Shown here piece after piece: positions 32,224 to 40,743 of a stretch of 64,000 nt of DNA. Every line of letters begins with the position of its first letter. Within the stretch, counting starts at the first letter, position 1. The stretch lies in assembly GCF_030815405.1 (NCBI RefSeq), contig NZ_JAUSWX010000001.1:3658001-3722000 (forward strand), given 5' to 3'. The notes under the pieces were generated by a model. The model searched no databases, was not told the DNA's origin, and saw nothing but the letters and a program-made list of their open reading frames with translations. Source of the stretch: Agromyces albus (GTDB taxonomy: Bacteria; Actinomycetota; Actinomycetes; Actinomycetales; Microbacteriaceae). A program made the translations under genes and the position numbers.

Positions 32224-32412
32224 CTCGTAGTCACTTAATAGTCACAATTTCGGCATCACGTTGGTTCACCCGGCTTCACGCCTCCCCGTGATTCCGGGGC
32301 TCGTGAGTGCTGGTGAAGCCGAGTGAACAACTACTGGATATCTTCAGCTTCCCAAGCTGATAGCGCGGGTTCGATTCCCGTCATCCGCTCTGATCAGGGG
32401 TTTTAGAGCTCC
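32224..32412 (+). repeat. tRNA-Gly(CCC) 3'-end repeat, attachment-site copy 2
   Basis: Bases 32342-32389 repeat the tRNA-Gly(CCC) 3' part of copy 1. The upstream arm (from 32224) begins CTCGTAGTCACTTAATAGTC and contains GGTTCACCCGGCTTCAC, the hairpin CCCCGTGATTCCGGGG and GTGAAGCCGAGTGAAC. The first and last form an inverted repeat with one mismatch. The arm is nearly the same as at copy 3. The flank to about 32530 matches that of copy 1. There is no 5' tRNA half. Confidence 0.85.
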
Positions 32413-32580
32413 TCCAGCCCCGGTTTTCGATGGCAAAACGTGGCTTGTAGTCACTTATTCGCCACATTGTTCTCAAACTCACGGCCCGAGACAGCTCGTT
32501 TCTTGGAACTGAGGGGCCGACGATCGACTCGTGGCGCTGCTCACTTCCTGTTGAGTCAACCTCAAGCGCTGGAACACTCT

Positions 32581-33336
32581 CTAAGCCGATGCAGGGGACC
32601 AGCTCGGTGCGCCCAGCTCTCGGGAGACGTTCCTCGCGGCGTCACCAAGGTGGGTGAGCACGGACTTCTCGACGGGCCACTCCGTGGCCGGGACGACGAC
32701 TGAGATTGCGGCGACGACACCCCCGGTTCCGTCACAGACCGGGGCGGCAACGGAGCTTTCTCCGATGACGGCCTCCTCCGCCTCGAACCCGAACGCGCCT
32801 CGCCGAATTCGCTCGAAATCCTCCTCGAGCTGTGTCGGATCGGTGATGGTGTAACCGGTCAGCGTCCCCAAGGGACGACTGAGCGCGTCCCGAGCATGAT
32901 CGAGGTCGTAGGCCAGCAGCACCTTCCCCAGCGCGGAGGCATGGCTGGGAATCGTGACGCCGGTCTCGGGCATCTGTTCCGAGCCGTCGGGACGTCGATC
33001 GTGATGGATGACGAGCACTTCACCGAACAGCTCGACGCCGAGTCGCGAGGCGTACCCGGTGTTGCGCGAGAGGTCGTGCATCCAACGGATGGAGCGGGCC
33101 CGAACGTCGAGCGTGTCGAGGTAGACGCTCGAGAGCTTGACGAGCGCCGGCCCGAGGACGTAGCGGTTGCCCGCGCGTTCCTGGGCCACGAGTCCGTGCG
33201 ACTGCAGCGACTTCACGATGCCGTGCACCGTGGACGGAGGCAGCTCGAGGGCGGCGGCCAGCTCGGAGATGCCCAGCCGGCGCGCGCCCTGCAGCAGCGA
33301 GAGGATCTTCGCCGCCCGGTCGATCGATTGGATCAC
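32581..33336 (-). CDS. IclR-family regulator of the DHA-kinase operon
   Basis: This 251-residue protein is of normal IclR length. The winged helix-turn-helix (IDRAAKILSLLQGARRLGIS, then LAAALELPPSTVHGIVKSLQ) is followed by the ligand domain (IPSHASALGKVLLAYD, AVIGESSVAAPVCDGTGGVV). The GTG start is set by AAAGGGAG six bases upstream. It is divergent from the MIP-DhaLK operon, with tandem inverted repeats in between, so it almost certainly regulates that operon. IclR regulators in polyol loci usually respond to the substrate or a phosphorylated intermediate. Confidence 0.9.
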   Translation of the reverse strand: MIQSIDRAAKILSLLQGARRLGISELAAALELPPSTVHGIVKSLQSHGLVAQERAGNRYVLGPALVKLSSVYLDTLDVRARSIRWMHDLSRNTGYASRLGVELFGEVLVIHHDRRPDGSEQMPETGVTIPSHASALGKVLLAYDLDHARDALSRPLGTLTGYTITDPTQLEEDFERIRRGAFGFEAEEAVIGESSVAAPVCDGTGGVVAAISVVVPATEWPVEKSVLTHLGDAARNVSRELGAPSWSPASA

Positions 33337-33390
33337 TGCGTACTCCCTTTGCCCGCCGTCGCGCGTGCCATGCCCATTCTCGCGGAGTTC

Positions 33391-33419
33391 TTGACATCTC
33401 TTGGATGACGGTGCATTAT
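33391..33419 (+). promoter_or_regulatory. Promoter of the MIP-DhaLK operon
   Basis: A consensus -35 TTGACA (33391-33396) and a -10-like CATTAT (33414-33419) are separated by 17 bases, 100 bp upstream of the MIP gene. The first of two operator-like repeats starts at the end of the -10 box, as expected for a repressible promoter. Confidence 0.65.
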
Positions 33420-33453
33420 TCGATATTACCGAATTGAGTTCGACAATGTCGAA
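33419..33453. promoter_or_regulatory. Tandem inverted repeats, candidate IclR operators
   Basis: TTCGATATTACCGAA (33419-33433; one arm mismatch) and TTCGACAATGTCGAA (33439-33453; perfect 7-bp arms around one base) are the same 15-bp palindrome type. Their centres are 20 bp apart, about two helical turns, and they lie over the start region of the operon promoter. Spacing and size fit dimers of the divergent IclR protein bound side by side. Confidence 0.65.
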
Positions 33454-33518
33454 TGGAAGTCGGGAGTTTGCGTTCAACGAAGATCAGCAGTCGATCAAGT
33501 TCAAAGGAGAACAGCTAC

Positions 33519-34274
33519 ATGGACGAGAACAGAACCTGGCAGCGACTGGCCGCCGAATTCCTCGGCACAGCCTTCCTGGTGTTCATCGGCGTCGGATCGG
33601 TTCCGGCTGCTCTGATCATCAACGGCGACGCACCGTTCACGATGGCGAGTCTGGGGTTCATCTCTCTCGCCTTCGCCACCGTCGTCATCGCCACCGTCTA
33701 CGTATTCGGGTACATCTCGGGCAACCACATCAATCCGGCCGTCACGATCGCTCTCGCTGTGACAGGGAAGTTCGCCTGGCGGGACGTTCCCGGGTACCTC
33801 GTCGCCCAGGTGCTCGGCGCGGTCGCCGGATCCTTCGCAATCGTCGGCAGCTTGGGGCCTCAGGCGAGCGAGGTCGGCCTCGGCGTCGCGTCGTACGGAG
33901 ACATCCCTGTCTGGCAGGCTTTCACCGCAGAGTTCCTGGGCACGTTCATCCTGGTCTTCACTGTCTTCGGTGTGATCCACCGCAAGGCCGCCCCAGGTTT
34001 CGCCGGTGTCGTGATCGGCTTGGTCGTCTTCGCCGCGATCATCCCCATCGCACCTGCCACGGGCGCCTCGATCAACCCAGCGCGCACGTCAGGGCCGATG
34101 CTCGTGCAGCAATTCCTTGGCGGCACCGTGCACTGGGAACAGTGGCCCGTCTATGTGCTCGCCGAGCTCGCCGCGGGTGTCGCCGCCGGGCTGTTGTTCG
34201 GAGTGATCTCACGCACCAGGGCCGACCGCGCCATCCCCACCGAGGCACCGGTCGAAGAGGACGTTCGTGTCTGA
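33519..34274 (+). CDS. MIP-family channel (aquaporin / glycerol facilitator)
   Basis: The protein has 251 residues and six membrane spans with two half-helices. Both NPA boxes are present: SGNHINPAVT and GASINPARTSGP. It should allow passive entry of glycerol or another small polyol. The Asp that follows the second box in classical glycerol facilitators is not present, so water-type or other selectivity cannot be excluded. The ATG has AAAGGAGA upstream. The stop overlaps the GTG start of the DhaL-DhaK gene by 8 bases. Confidence 0.9.
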   Translation: MDENRTWQRLAAEFLGTAFLVFIGVGSVPAALIINGDAPFTMASLGFISLAFATVVIATVYVFGYISGNHINPAVTIALAVTGKFAWRDVPGYLVAQVLGAVAGSFAIVGSLGPQASEVGLGVASYGDIPVWQAFTAEFLGTFILVFTVFGVIHRKAAPGFAGVVIGLVVFAAIIPIAPATGASINPARTSGPMLVQQFLGGTVHWEQWPVYVLAELAAGVAAGLLFGVISRTRADRAIPTEAPVEEDVRV

Positions 34275-35985
34275 TGTCGAGGCCGGCGGGCGCTGGGATG
34301 ACCTCCTCACCGTCGCAGACCTTACTGCCTGGATCGAGCGCTTCGATGACCTTACCGGCCGCCATCTCGCCTGGCTCACCGAGCTCGACACCGCGATCGG
34401 GGACGCCGATCACGGTGTCAACCTCGCACGGGGAACCACCGCACTGCGACAGCGGCTCCGAGATGACACTCCCGCCGACGCGGGCGAGTTGCTGAGCAAA
34501 TGCGGAATGACGCTCGTCTCAACGGTCGGCGGGGCTGCCGGTGCTCTCTACGGGACGATGTTCGTCGAGATGGCGCGCCACATCGGTTCCGCCAGGGAAC
34601 TCGATTCCTCAGCCCTGGCGGGAGCGTTTCGAGCCGGCCTCGCCGGTGTCGTCGCCTTGGGCCGCGCCGAGACCGGCGATAAGACGATGGTCGACGCCCT
34701 CACTCCGGCAATCGACGCATTGACGCATGCCGCGGCGAATCATGCACCGTTGCAGGATGCTCTGCGGTCAGCATCCAGCGCGGCCGCGAAAGGGCGGGAC
34801 GCAACCATCCCGCTGATCGCCCGCAAGGGCCGCGCCAGCTACCTCGGCGAACGCAGCGCCGACCACCTCGACCCGGGGGCCGCATCCACGGCACTCCTAT
34901 TCCAAGCCCTCACCTCCTCCACCGATACCCCCCATTCCGCAGTTGCAACGACAGGAGACACCATGACCACACTCACCACCACCACCACCACCCGCCGCCA
35001 GTTCGTCAACCGGCCCGACGACGTCATCGCGGAAGCCCTCGACGGCCTCGTGCGCACCTACCCGAAGCTCCTTGCTCTTGACGCCACCGCCAACGTGGTC
35101 TCACGGGCAACTCCCGCCGTCGGCAAGGTAGGCCTGGTATCCGGCGGGGGCTCCGGGCACGAGCCACTGCACGCCGGCTTCGTGGGCACCGGCATGCTCG
35201 ACGCCGCCGTCTGTGGAGCCGTCTTCGCAAGCCCCACCTCCGAGCAGGTGCAGGCCGGCACCCGAATCGCTGACAGCGGCGCCGGAGTCGTGCACATCGT
35301 GAAGAACTACACGGGAGACGTCCTCAACTTCCAGATCGCGGCCGAGCTCGTCGGCGACGACGGCATCCCGATGGAGGCGGTCATCGTCGACGACGACCTC
35401 GCCTCCGACGGCGCAAGCGACGGCCCGGGTCGACGCGGAACCGCCGCCGTCGTGACCGTCGAGAAGATCTGCGGAGCCCTCGCGGAGGCCGGCGCCGACC
35501 TCGCCACCGTCGCCGCTCGCGGGCGTGACGTCGTCACCCGCTCCCGGAGTCTCGCCCTGGCGCTGGATGCTTGCGCCCATCCGGGTGAATCACGGGCCGC
35601 GTTCGAGCTCGCTCCCGACGAGGTCGAGTTCGGCGTCGGCATTCACGGCGAACGAGGCACCTCCCGTATCCCGTTCGCCTCGGCCGATGAACTCGTCGAG
35701 CAACTCGTTTCCCCACTGGCGGCGGATCTTGGGCTGAAGCGCGGTCAGTCGGTCGTCGCGATCGTGAACGGGCTGGGCGGCACGTACCCCCTCGAGCTCT
35801 CGATCATCGCCCGCCAGGTCTACCGACTGCTCGAGGACCGCGGCGTCACCATCGCCCGATCGCTCGTGGGCTCCTACGTCACCTCGCTCGACATGCACGG
35901 CGCGTCCATCACCCTGACCGGCGCCGACGACGAACTCGTTCGCGCCTGGGACGCCCCCGTCCGCACCCCCAACCTGACCTGGTAA
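34267..35985 (+). CDS. dhaL-dhaK: DhaL-DhaK fusion, dihydroxyacetone-kinase-type enzyme
   Basis: This 572-residue protein has a DhaL domain first (about residues 1-220) and a DhaK domain second (about 240-572). DhaL has AIGDADHGVN for the Mg-ATP Asp cluster and ETGDKTMVDAL. DhaK has SGGGSGHEPLHAGFVG and FGVGIHGERGTSR with the His that binds the ketone covalently. The order is the reverse of the usual DhaK-DhaL fusion. Inside, AGGAG lies five bases before an in-frame ATG at 34963, where DhaK would begin if it were separate. Thus a 232-residue DhaL has lost its stop, or two products are made. It should phosphorylate dihydroxyacetone or a tetrulose. Confidence 0.9.
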   Translation: MSDVEAGGRWDDLLTVADLTAWIERFDDLTGRHLAWLTELDTAIGDADHGVNLARGTTALRQRLRDDTPADAGELLSKCGMTLVSTVGGAAGALYGTMFVEMARHIGSARELDSSALAGAFRAGLAGVVALGRAETGDKTMVDALTPAIDALTHAAANHAPLQDALRSASSAAAKGRDATIPLIARKGRASYLGERSADHLDPGAASTALLFQALTSSTDTPHSAVATTGDTMTTLTTTTTTRRQFVNRPDDVIAEALDGLVRTYPKLLALDATANVVSRATPAVGKVGLVSGGGSGHEPLHAGFVGTGMLDAAVCGAVFASPTSEQVQAGTRIADSGAGVVHIVKNYTGDVLNFQIAAELVGDDGIPMEAVIVDDDLASDGASDGPGRRGTAAVVTVEKICGALAEAGADLATVAARGRDVVTRSRSLALALDACAHPGESRAAFELAPDEVEFGVGIHGERGTSRIPFASADELVEQLVSPLAADLGLKRGQSVVAIVNGLGGTYPLELSIIARQVYRLLEDRGVTIARSLVGSYVTSLDMHGASITLTGADDELVRAWDAPVRTPNLTW

Positions 35986-35988
35986 GGA

Positions 35989-36678
35989 ATGACCAGCACC
36001 ATGACTATCTCCATCTCCGGCACGATCGCCTTCGATTGGATCACCCACTTCGCCGACAACTTCCACGCAGCGCAAGATCGGCTCACTGAGCTCGACCGGC
36101 TCGCCGGAGACGGCGACTTCGGAACGAACATCGCCTCCGCCCTGCGACGTGCCACCGACGCGCTCCCCGACCGCGAGATCGCGAGCTTCGCGACGGTCTT
36201 CGGCGCCACCTCGCGCGGCTTCCTCGCAACCGGCGGAACAAGCGGCCCTCTGTTCGGCATGTGGTTCCGAGACATCTCCCGGTCGGCCTCCCTCACCGGA
36301 GCAAGCGCCGCCGAACTCGCGGACGGCGTCGCGACCGGACTCGCCACCATCCAGGAACTCGGCGGAGCGAAGGTCGGCGACAACACCATGATCGACGCCC
36401 TGTCGCCCGCAGCCGATGCGCTCAGCGAGTCCGCTGGCCAGGGCGCGTCACTGCCGGCCGCATTCACCGCCGCAGCACTCGCAGCGCGAGCTGGTGCAGA
36501 ATCCACTGCCGATCTTGTCGCATCTCGGGGCCGAGCCAGCTACGTCGGCGAACTCGCCAGGGGCGTGCTCGATCCCGGCGCGGTGACCATCGCCCTGATC
36601 TTCGAGTCAGGAGCGGCCGCCGTCGGCGCCCGGGAAGACCGGAAGCCACTCGAGTGGCTGGACTCGCTCATCGGCTAG
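35989..36678 (+). CDS. dhaL: Second DhaL-type kinase subunit
   Basis: This 229-residue DhaL protein starts three bases after the DhaL-DhaK stop, with AAGGA at the junction; an ATG at 36001 is an alternative. It has LAGDGDFGTN in place of the usual GDGDHG, so the His after the Asp cluster is Phe, and LGGAKVGDNTMIDALSPA for the nucleotide lid. DhaL supplies the ATP-binding half of dihydroxyacetone-type kinases. With the DhaL domain of the fusion it makes two ATP-binding modules for one DhaK domain, which suggests either a hetero-complex or separate substrates. Confidence 0.88.
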   Translation: MTSTMTISISGTIAFDWITHFADNFHAAQDRLTELDRLAGDGDFGTNIASALRRATDALPDREIASFATVFGATSRGFLATGGTSGPLFGMWFRDISRSASLTGASAAELADGVATGLATIQELGGAKVGDNTMIDALSPAADALSESAGQGASLPAAFTAAALAARAGAESTADLVASRGRASYVGELARGVLDPGAVTIALIFESGAAAVGAREDRKPLEWLDSLIG

Positions 36679-36695
36679 CAGCGCTTCGCTTCCCG

Positions 36696-36956
36696 TCATC
36701 CCCTCCCGAGTCCGCCATCGTCGCCCATCTCGTGGAACCAGCGCGGGGTGGTCCCGGCCATGATCTCGGAGTACGGACGGCGGCGGTAGTCGCCGATCAC
36801 GTCGCGGTGTCGGGTTTCCTTGAAGTGGAACCCGGTGACACGGTCGACGTACCGCTCGTAGAACTCGACCGGGTCGACCGAGGCGATGCAGTGCTGCGCG
36901 GTGTCGACGAAGAGGTTGACGAGTCCTGGGTCGGTGTTCGCGTAGAACAGCGACCC
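36696..36956 (-). pseudogene. Sugar phosphate isomerase/epimerase (TIM barrel) C-terminal fragment
   Basis: On the minus strand 86 codons read YANTDPGLVNLFVDTAQHCI, then EFYERYVDRVTGFHFKETRH and MAGTTPRWFHEMG before a stop. This resembles the C-terminal part of the AP-endonuclease/xylose-isomerase-like family used for sugar and tetrulose-phosphate isomerisation. An in-frame stop precedes it, and no N-terminus is found. It is convergent to the second DhaL gene and adjacent to attachment-site copy 3. Confidence 0.6.
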
Positions 36957-37144
36957 TCACCGGCGCCGATTCGAATGCTCTTCCAGGTCCGCTACTCATC
37001 TTGTCGACGGCACTCCTGACGGGTCTGGCGGCGTATTTGCCTTCGGCGTGGTGCTTGCCGCTACACACTGAGCCGATAACTCGGGCGGAGACCGACCCAA
37101 ACCTTCGAGGAGGTCCGCGGCTGATCGCACCACTCGTGGCTCGG

Positions 37145-37314
37145 CTCGTAGTCACTTAATAGTCACAATTTCGGCATCACGTTGGTTCACCCGAGTTCAC
37201 ACTTCCCCGTGATTCCGGGGCTCGTGAGCCCTGGTGAAGCCCAGTGAACCACTACTGGATAACTTCAGCTTCCCAAGCTGATAGCGCGGGTTCGATTCCC
37301 GTCATCCGCTCTGA
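37145..37314 (+). repeat. tRNA-Gly(CCC) 3'-end repeat, attachment-site copy 3
   Basis: Bases 37263-37310 repeat the tRNA-Gly 3' part. The arm from 37145 (CTCGTAGTCACTTAATAGTC, the repeats GGTTCACCCGAGTTCAC and GTGAAGCCCAGTGAACC, and hairpin CCCCGTGATTCCGGGG) is nearly identical to the arm of copy 2. The downstream flank is unlike copies 1 and 2. It closes the dihydroxyacetone-kinase cassette. Confidence 0.85.
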
Positions 37315-37711
37315 CTGGGTGTCTACCGCTATCAGAAGCCCCCGCCGAGATCGGTTGGGCGCGGCGCCGTCACCTGCACCTTCGAACAACGGGCGCATTC
37401 AAAGTAGGGTTCCACGTCGGGTTCACGCCGGAGCACCCACTTGTGGAAACCGAGCCGGCACCAGATTGGCTTTCCATGCATGTCGCATCCCTTTGTCGCA
37501 GCACCGCGATCTGGTCAGAACACTACTCGCGCCCTCAACGCGTCCCAAGGGGGCTCCACCAGCTCTCGGGGCAAGCGATCGCTTCACATGAACGTGAGTC
37601 GATCGGCGATCAGGACGCCGGGCGGGCGTCGTTCGATTCGAGCGTCTCGATCGAGGCCCAGGATGACGGGAAGGTCGAGATGCGATACCGGCGACCCGCC
37701 GCGTCCATACG
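37315..37711 (+). other. Short segment between copies 3 and 4, no intact gene
   Basis: No complete gene is seen. A + strand frame ends in SFDSSVSIEAQDDGKVEMRY and a TAG that lies inside the conserved CTCGTAG start of the copy 4 arm, so it may be the C-terminus of a lost element gene. The family is not recognisable. The rest has no coding signal I trust. Confidence 0.3.
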
Positions 37712-37872
37712 CTCGTAGTCACTTCCGAAGTCTCCGCTTAATCGCCACAAATTGGAGTTCACCTGGCTTCACAGGAACTCACCGAGCCGCCAAATCTAGC
37801 GAAAGTGAGGTGCAGTGAAGCGCTGTGAACCACCACTTGACAACTTCAGCTTCCCAACCGTCATCCGCTCTT
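37712..37872 (+). repeat. tRNA-Gly 3'-end repeat, attachment-site copy 4 (deleted form)
   Basis: The arm CTCGTAGTCACTT leads to AACTTCAGCTTCCCAA joined directly to CCGTCATCCGCTC (37842-37870). Relative to the other copies, 22 bases covering the 3' anticodon stem and most of the T-arm are missing. The 70 bp before it (AAATCTAGCGAAAGTG to CACCACTTGACAACTTC) closely match copy 5. It is therefore a damaged attachment-site copy of the same subtype as copy 5. Confidence 0.75.
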
Positions 37873-38089
37873 CGGAAATTATGCCTGATCAGCGGCACTT
37901 TCGATCCTCGCACAAGCAGCCGCGATCTGCCGCCGATCGACTTGGTAGCCGTTTACTCACGGTTAAGGATTCAACTTGTTTTCATGAGTGGGCTCCGCTC
38001 AAGTTTGCGGAGCGGCCCACCGCCGCGCCGAAGGGCGCACGCTCAAAGAAATCCGCAAACGGCCTCGCGCAGTAGACACCCCTTCTGGG

Positions 38090-40069
38090 CTACCCGCCCA
38101 CGTGGATCACCGGCCGGTCTGCTGGGTTCTTCTCGGCCTCCCGGATGATCTCCCGCACGACAGGGGCGGTGTCACCGCGCCCGAGAAGGAGGTAGCGGAA
38201 CATATGCATGAGGGGGTTACCCTCGGACCACTCGAAGTAGGCGTGAGGGTAGACGCCCGCGGCATCGCGCATCGCCATCAGGATCGCCGCGATCGCGTTG
38301 GGTGCCGCCGGGCTGTCGGCCCGCAGCACGCGATGGCCGTCGACCTGGATACCCCTCACCTGCAGCACTTCCCGGAACTCGGATGGGTCGACGATGTGGA
38401 TCTCGAGGAACATCACGTCGGCTGGGCCTGGGACCGGGTTGAGCCGACGCTGTGCTTTTTCCTTCTCGGCGTATTCGGCGGCGTCGCCGGTGCCGGGTCG
38501 GTTGGCAATCACGCTGAGCCGGCCGTCGTGGATCAGTGACTCCGTGATGAATCGGCGTGCAGTCTCATCGAACTCGATGCGCTCGGCGCGGATCTCCGTC
38601 GTCCTCGAGACCCGCGAGATCACCGACACGATGACGATGCCGACGATGAAGAGCGCCGAGATCGCGAGCCCGTCCGGCTTCTCGATCACGTTCTCCACGA
38701 GTGCATAACCCATGACCACCGTGAGGACGACGAATCCCACGATGGAGGGGATTCGACGCCGGCGAATCGCCGAGATCATGACGGCGACCGCCGCGGACAC
38801 CATCATCGCCAGGATCCCCGTTGCATACGCGCCCGCCTGTGCGTCGACGTCGGCGTTGAACGCGACGGTGATGATCACGCTGATCGCGGTGTACACGAGC
38901 ACGACAGGACGAACCGCGCGGCTCCATTCGGGCGCCATTCCGTATGTCGGCAGATAGCGGGGCACGATGTTGATCAGTCCCGCCATCGCGGATGCCCCGG
39001 CGAACCAGAGGATGAGCACGCTGCTGATGTCGTAGGCCGTTCCGAACGCGTCCCCGAAGAACCCGTGGGCGAGGTACGCGAGCGCGCGGCCGTTGGCCTC
39101 TCCGCCCGGCTCGAACTCCTCGGCGGGGATCAACAACGTCGTGACCACGCTGCTCGAGATCAGGTATGCACTCATGATGACGGCCGCTGTGGTGAGGAGC
39201 TTCTTGGTATTGCGGATCCGGGAGACGAGACGCTCTTGTGGTGTCTGACCTTTCGCGGCGACGAGGGGCATCATGCTGACACCGGTCTCGAAACCGGAGA
39301 GCCCGAGCACCAGCAGTGGAAACGCGAGGACGGCAGGAAGCACGATCCCGGAGAATCCTCCACCGCCGGCGGTCAGCGCGGCGAGCCAATCGTCAACCGG
39401 CACTGGATCGGTGAACACCACGAAGAGGCCCGCGAAGATCACGATCGCGTTCAGCCCGAGGAATACCGCAACGAGCGGGATCGCGACGTTCACCGCCTCA
39501 GTGAATCCGAGCAGGAACACCCCACCGAGCACGAGCAGCAGCACGATCGTGATGGCGACTGCTTGCCCCTTCAGCGCCTCGGGCATGAAGGGGTTCTCGA
39601 TGAGGTGCACCGACGCATCCGCGGACGACAGCGTGATGGTGATGATCCACGACGTGGCAACGAAGCCGAGCAGAACGAGGACGAAGATCTTCCCCTGCCA
39701 GAACGGAAGCAGCCGCTCGAGCATCGCAACCGAACCCTGTCCGTTCGGACTCTCTTTCGCGACGCGGCGATACATCGGCAGCATGCCGAGCAGAGTCAAG
39801 GCCACGATCAGCAGCGTGGCCAATGGCGACAACGCCCCTGCCGCGAGCACGGCGATGGCGGGCAGGTAGGACAATGTGGAGAAGTAGTCGACACCCGTGA
39901 GGCACATCACCTTCCACCAAGAGTGCTGTTCGACGGTCGACTCCGTGCTCTCCGGGCCGACAGGCTGGACAGTGTGCTGGAACAGCCATCGAGAGAGCGA
40001 CGTTCCCGGGCGGCTCACTGACGAACCCTGCACCGTGGCAGGGAACTCGAATTCCGTCCAATCACGCAT
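38090..40069 (-). CDS. APC-superfamily permease
   Basis: This protein of about 659 residues has around twelve hydrophobic segments after a soluble N-terminus ([14 protein letters not shown]). A C-terminal soluble domain of about 150 residues ends in [10 protein letters not shown]. The membrane core, with [38 protein letters not shown] and [14 protein letters not shown] helices, fits amino-acid/polyamine/organocation transporters. The second ATG of the pair is chosen because AAGAGGAG lies six bases upstream of it. The substrate is unknown; a KUP-like cation role cannot be excluded from sequence alone. A structured inverted repeat lies about 80 bp upstream. Confidence 0.82.
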   Translation of the reverse strand: MRDWTEFEFPATVQGSSVSRPGTSLSRWLFQHTVQPVGPESTESTVEQHSWWKVMCLTGVDYFSTLSYLPAIAVLAAGALSPLATLLIVALTLLGMLPMYRRVAKESPNGQGSVAMLERLLPFWQGKIFVLVLLGFVATSWIITITLSSADASVHLIENPFMPEALKGQAVAITIVLLLVLGGVFLLGFTEAVNVAIPLVAVFLGLNAIVIFAGLFVVFTDPVPVDDWLAALTAGGGGFSGIVLPAVLAFPLLVLGLSGFETGVSMMPLVAAKGQTPQERLVSRIRNTKKLLTTAAVIMSAYLISSSVVTTLLIPAEEFEPGGEANGRALAYLAHGFFGDAFGTAYDISSVLILWFAGASAMAGLINIVPRYLPTYGMAPEWSRAVRPVVLVYTAISVIITVAFNADVDAQAGAYATGILAMMVSAAVAVMISAIRRRRIPSIVGFVVLTVVMGYALVENVIEKPDGLAISALFIVGIVIVSVISRVSRTTEIRAERIEFDETARRFITESLIHDGRLSVIANRPGTGDAAEYAEKEKAQRRLNPVPGPADVMFLEIHIVDPSEFREVLQVRGIQVDGHRVLRADSPAAPNAIAAILMAMRDAAGVYPHAYFEWSEGNPLMHMFRYLLLGRGDTAPVVREIIREAEKNPADRPVIHVGG

Positions 40070-40148
40070 GGACATCTCCTCTTGCAAAGCCGTCGGCGAC
40101 GGACGATAAATCATTGCACCGTGGCAGAGACCGCACATATCCCGAGAC

Positions 40149-40205
40149 TTGACCGTCGGCAACGCACCGGTCATCGAGGGTGCCCCATGGCTCTCGGTGC
40201 GTCAA
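40149..40205 (-). promoter_or_regulatory. Inverted-repeat leader upstream of the APC permease
   Basis: Between the small membrane protein and the permease, CGCACCG (40163-40169) pairs with CGGTGCG (40195-40201), and the outer TTGAC/GTCAA can extend the stem, leaving a loop of 25 bases. It could be a terminator, an attenuator or a ligand-sensing leader. I cannot match it to a known riboswitch class. Confidence 0.35.
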
Positions 40206-40210
40206 CGCAA

Positions 40211-40438
40211 TCACAAGAGGTGCATCACATCACGCCCGATGACGAATACCAGGAGCCCGAGGACTGCCGCAACAACAAGCGCGCTGATCCACACGCGCTC
40301 CAGCACTTGCTCACGACTCGGCTCCGCTCCCATGCGAGGCGCGGCGAACCAGCGGATGAAAGCCACAATCCCCACCACGAGTGCCACGAGAGCGAGTACC
40401 CCGAGCGCCACCTCGAGACCTTGCATAAAGATAGCCAC
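40211..40438 (-). CDS. Small two-span membrane protein
   Basis: This 75-residue protein has two hydrophobic helices (VALGVLALVALVVGIVAFI and ISALVVAAVLGLLVFVIG) linked by a polar segment (PRMGAEPSREQVLERVW). It is on the same strand as the APC permease, 140 bp upstream, and could be an accessory of it. No family is recognised, but codon use and hydrophobic design support a real gene. Confidence 0.6.
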   Translation of the reverse strand: MAIFMQGLEVALGVLALVALVVGIVAFIRWFAAPRMGAEPSREQVLERVWISALVVAAVLGLLVFVIGRDVMHLL

Positions 40439-40629
40439 GTCGTCAGCGTACGCTCGCGGCGCGAACAGTCGTCGGCCGTGGAAGATCCCGTCCGGATGGT
40501 TTTGGAACCTTCCGATGCCGGTCGGCGTGGAGGTCTAGTGTTGCCCTGTGAGCATTCGGGTGGCCGTACGGCCCAGGCGACGGATGCCTGGGCGTCGCGC
40601 GGTTCGCCGGCCGGCGCGAGGGCTCAGCG

Positions 40630-40740
40630 ATGGAGATGACGGGCATCGACCTGCTCACGATCTCCGACGGCGCGATCGCTGCGGTGCACCTGTTCTCGGA
40701 GGATGGCGCGGCTGAGGACGTGTTCTGGGGCACGGACTGA
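40630..40740 (+). pseudogene. SnoaL-like (NTF2-fold) C-terminal fragment
   Basis: A short frame reads MEMTGIDLLTISDGAIAAVH then LFSEDGAAEDVFWGTD and a stop. The phrase GIDLLTISDGAI resembles the last strands of SnoaL-like ester cyclases. The N-terminal helices and the cavity residues are missing. It is convergent to the lipoprotein gene. Confidence 0.4.
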
Positions 40741-40743
40741 GGC

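Noticed and set aside
37443..37718. Complete 91-residue gene between copies 3 and 4
   Set aside because: Only the last about 30 residues look like protein, and no ribosome site precedes the ATG. At best it is the end of a lost gene.
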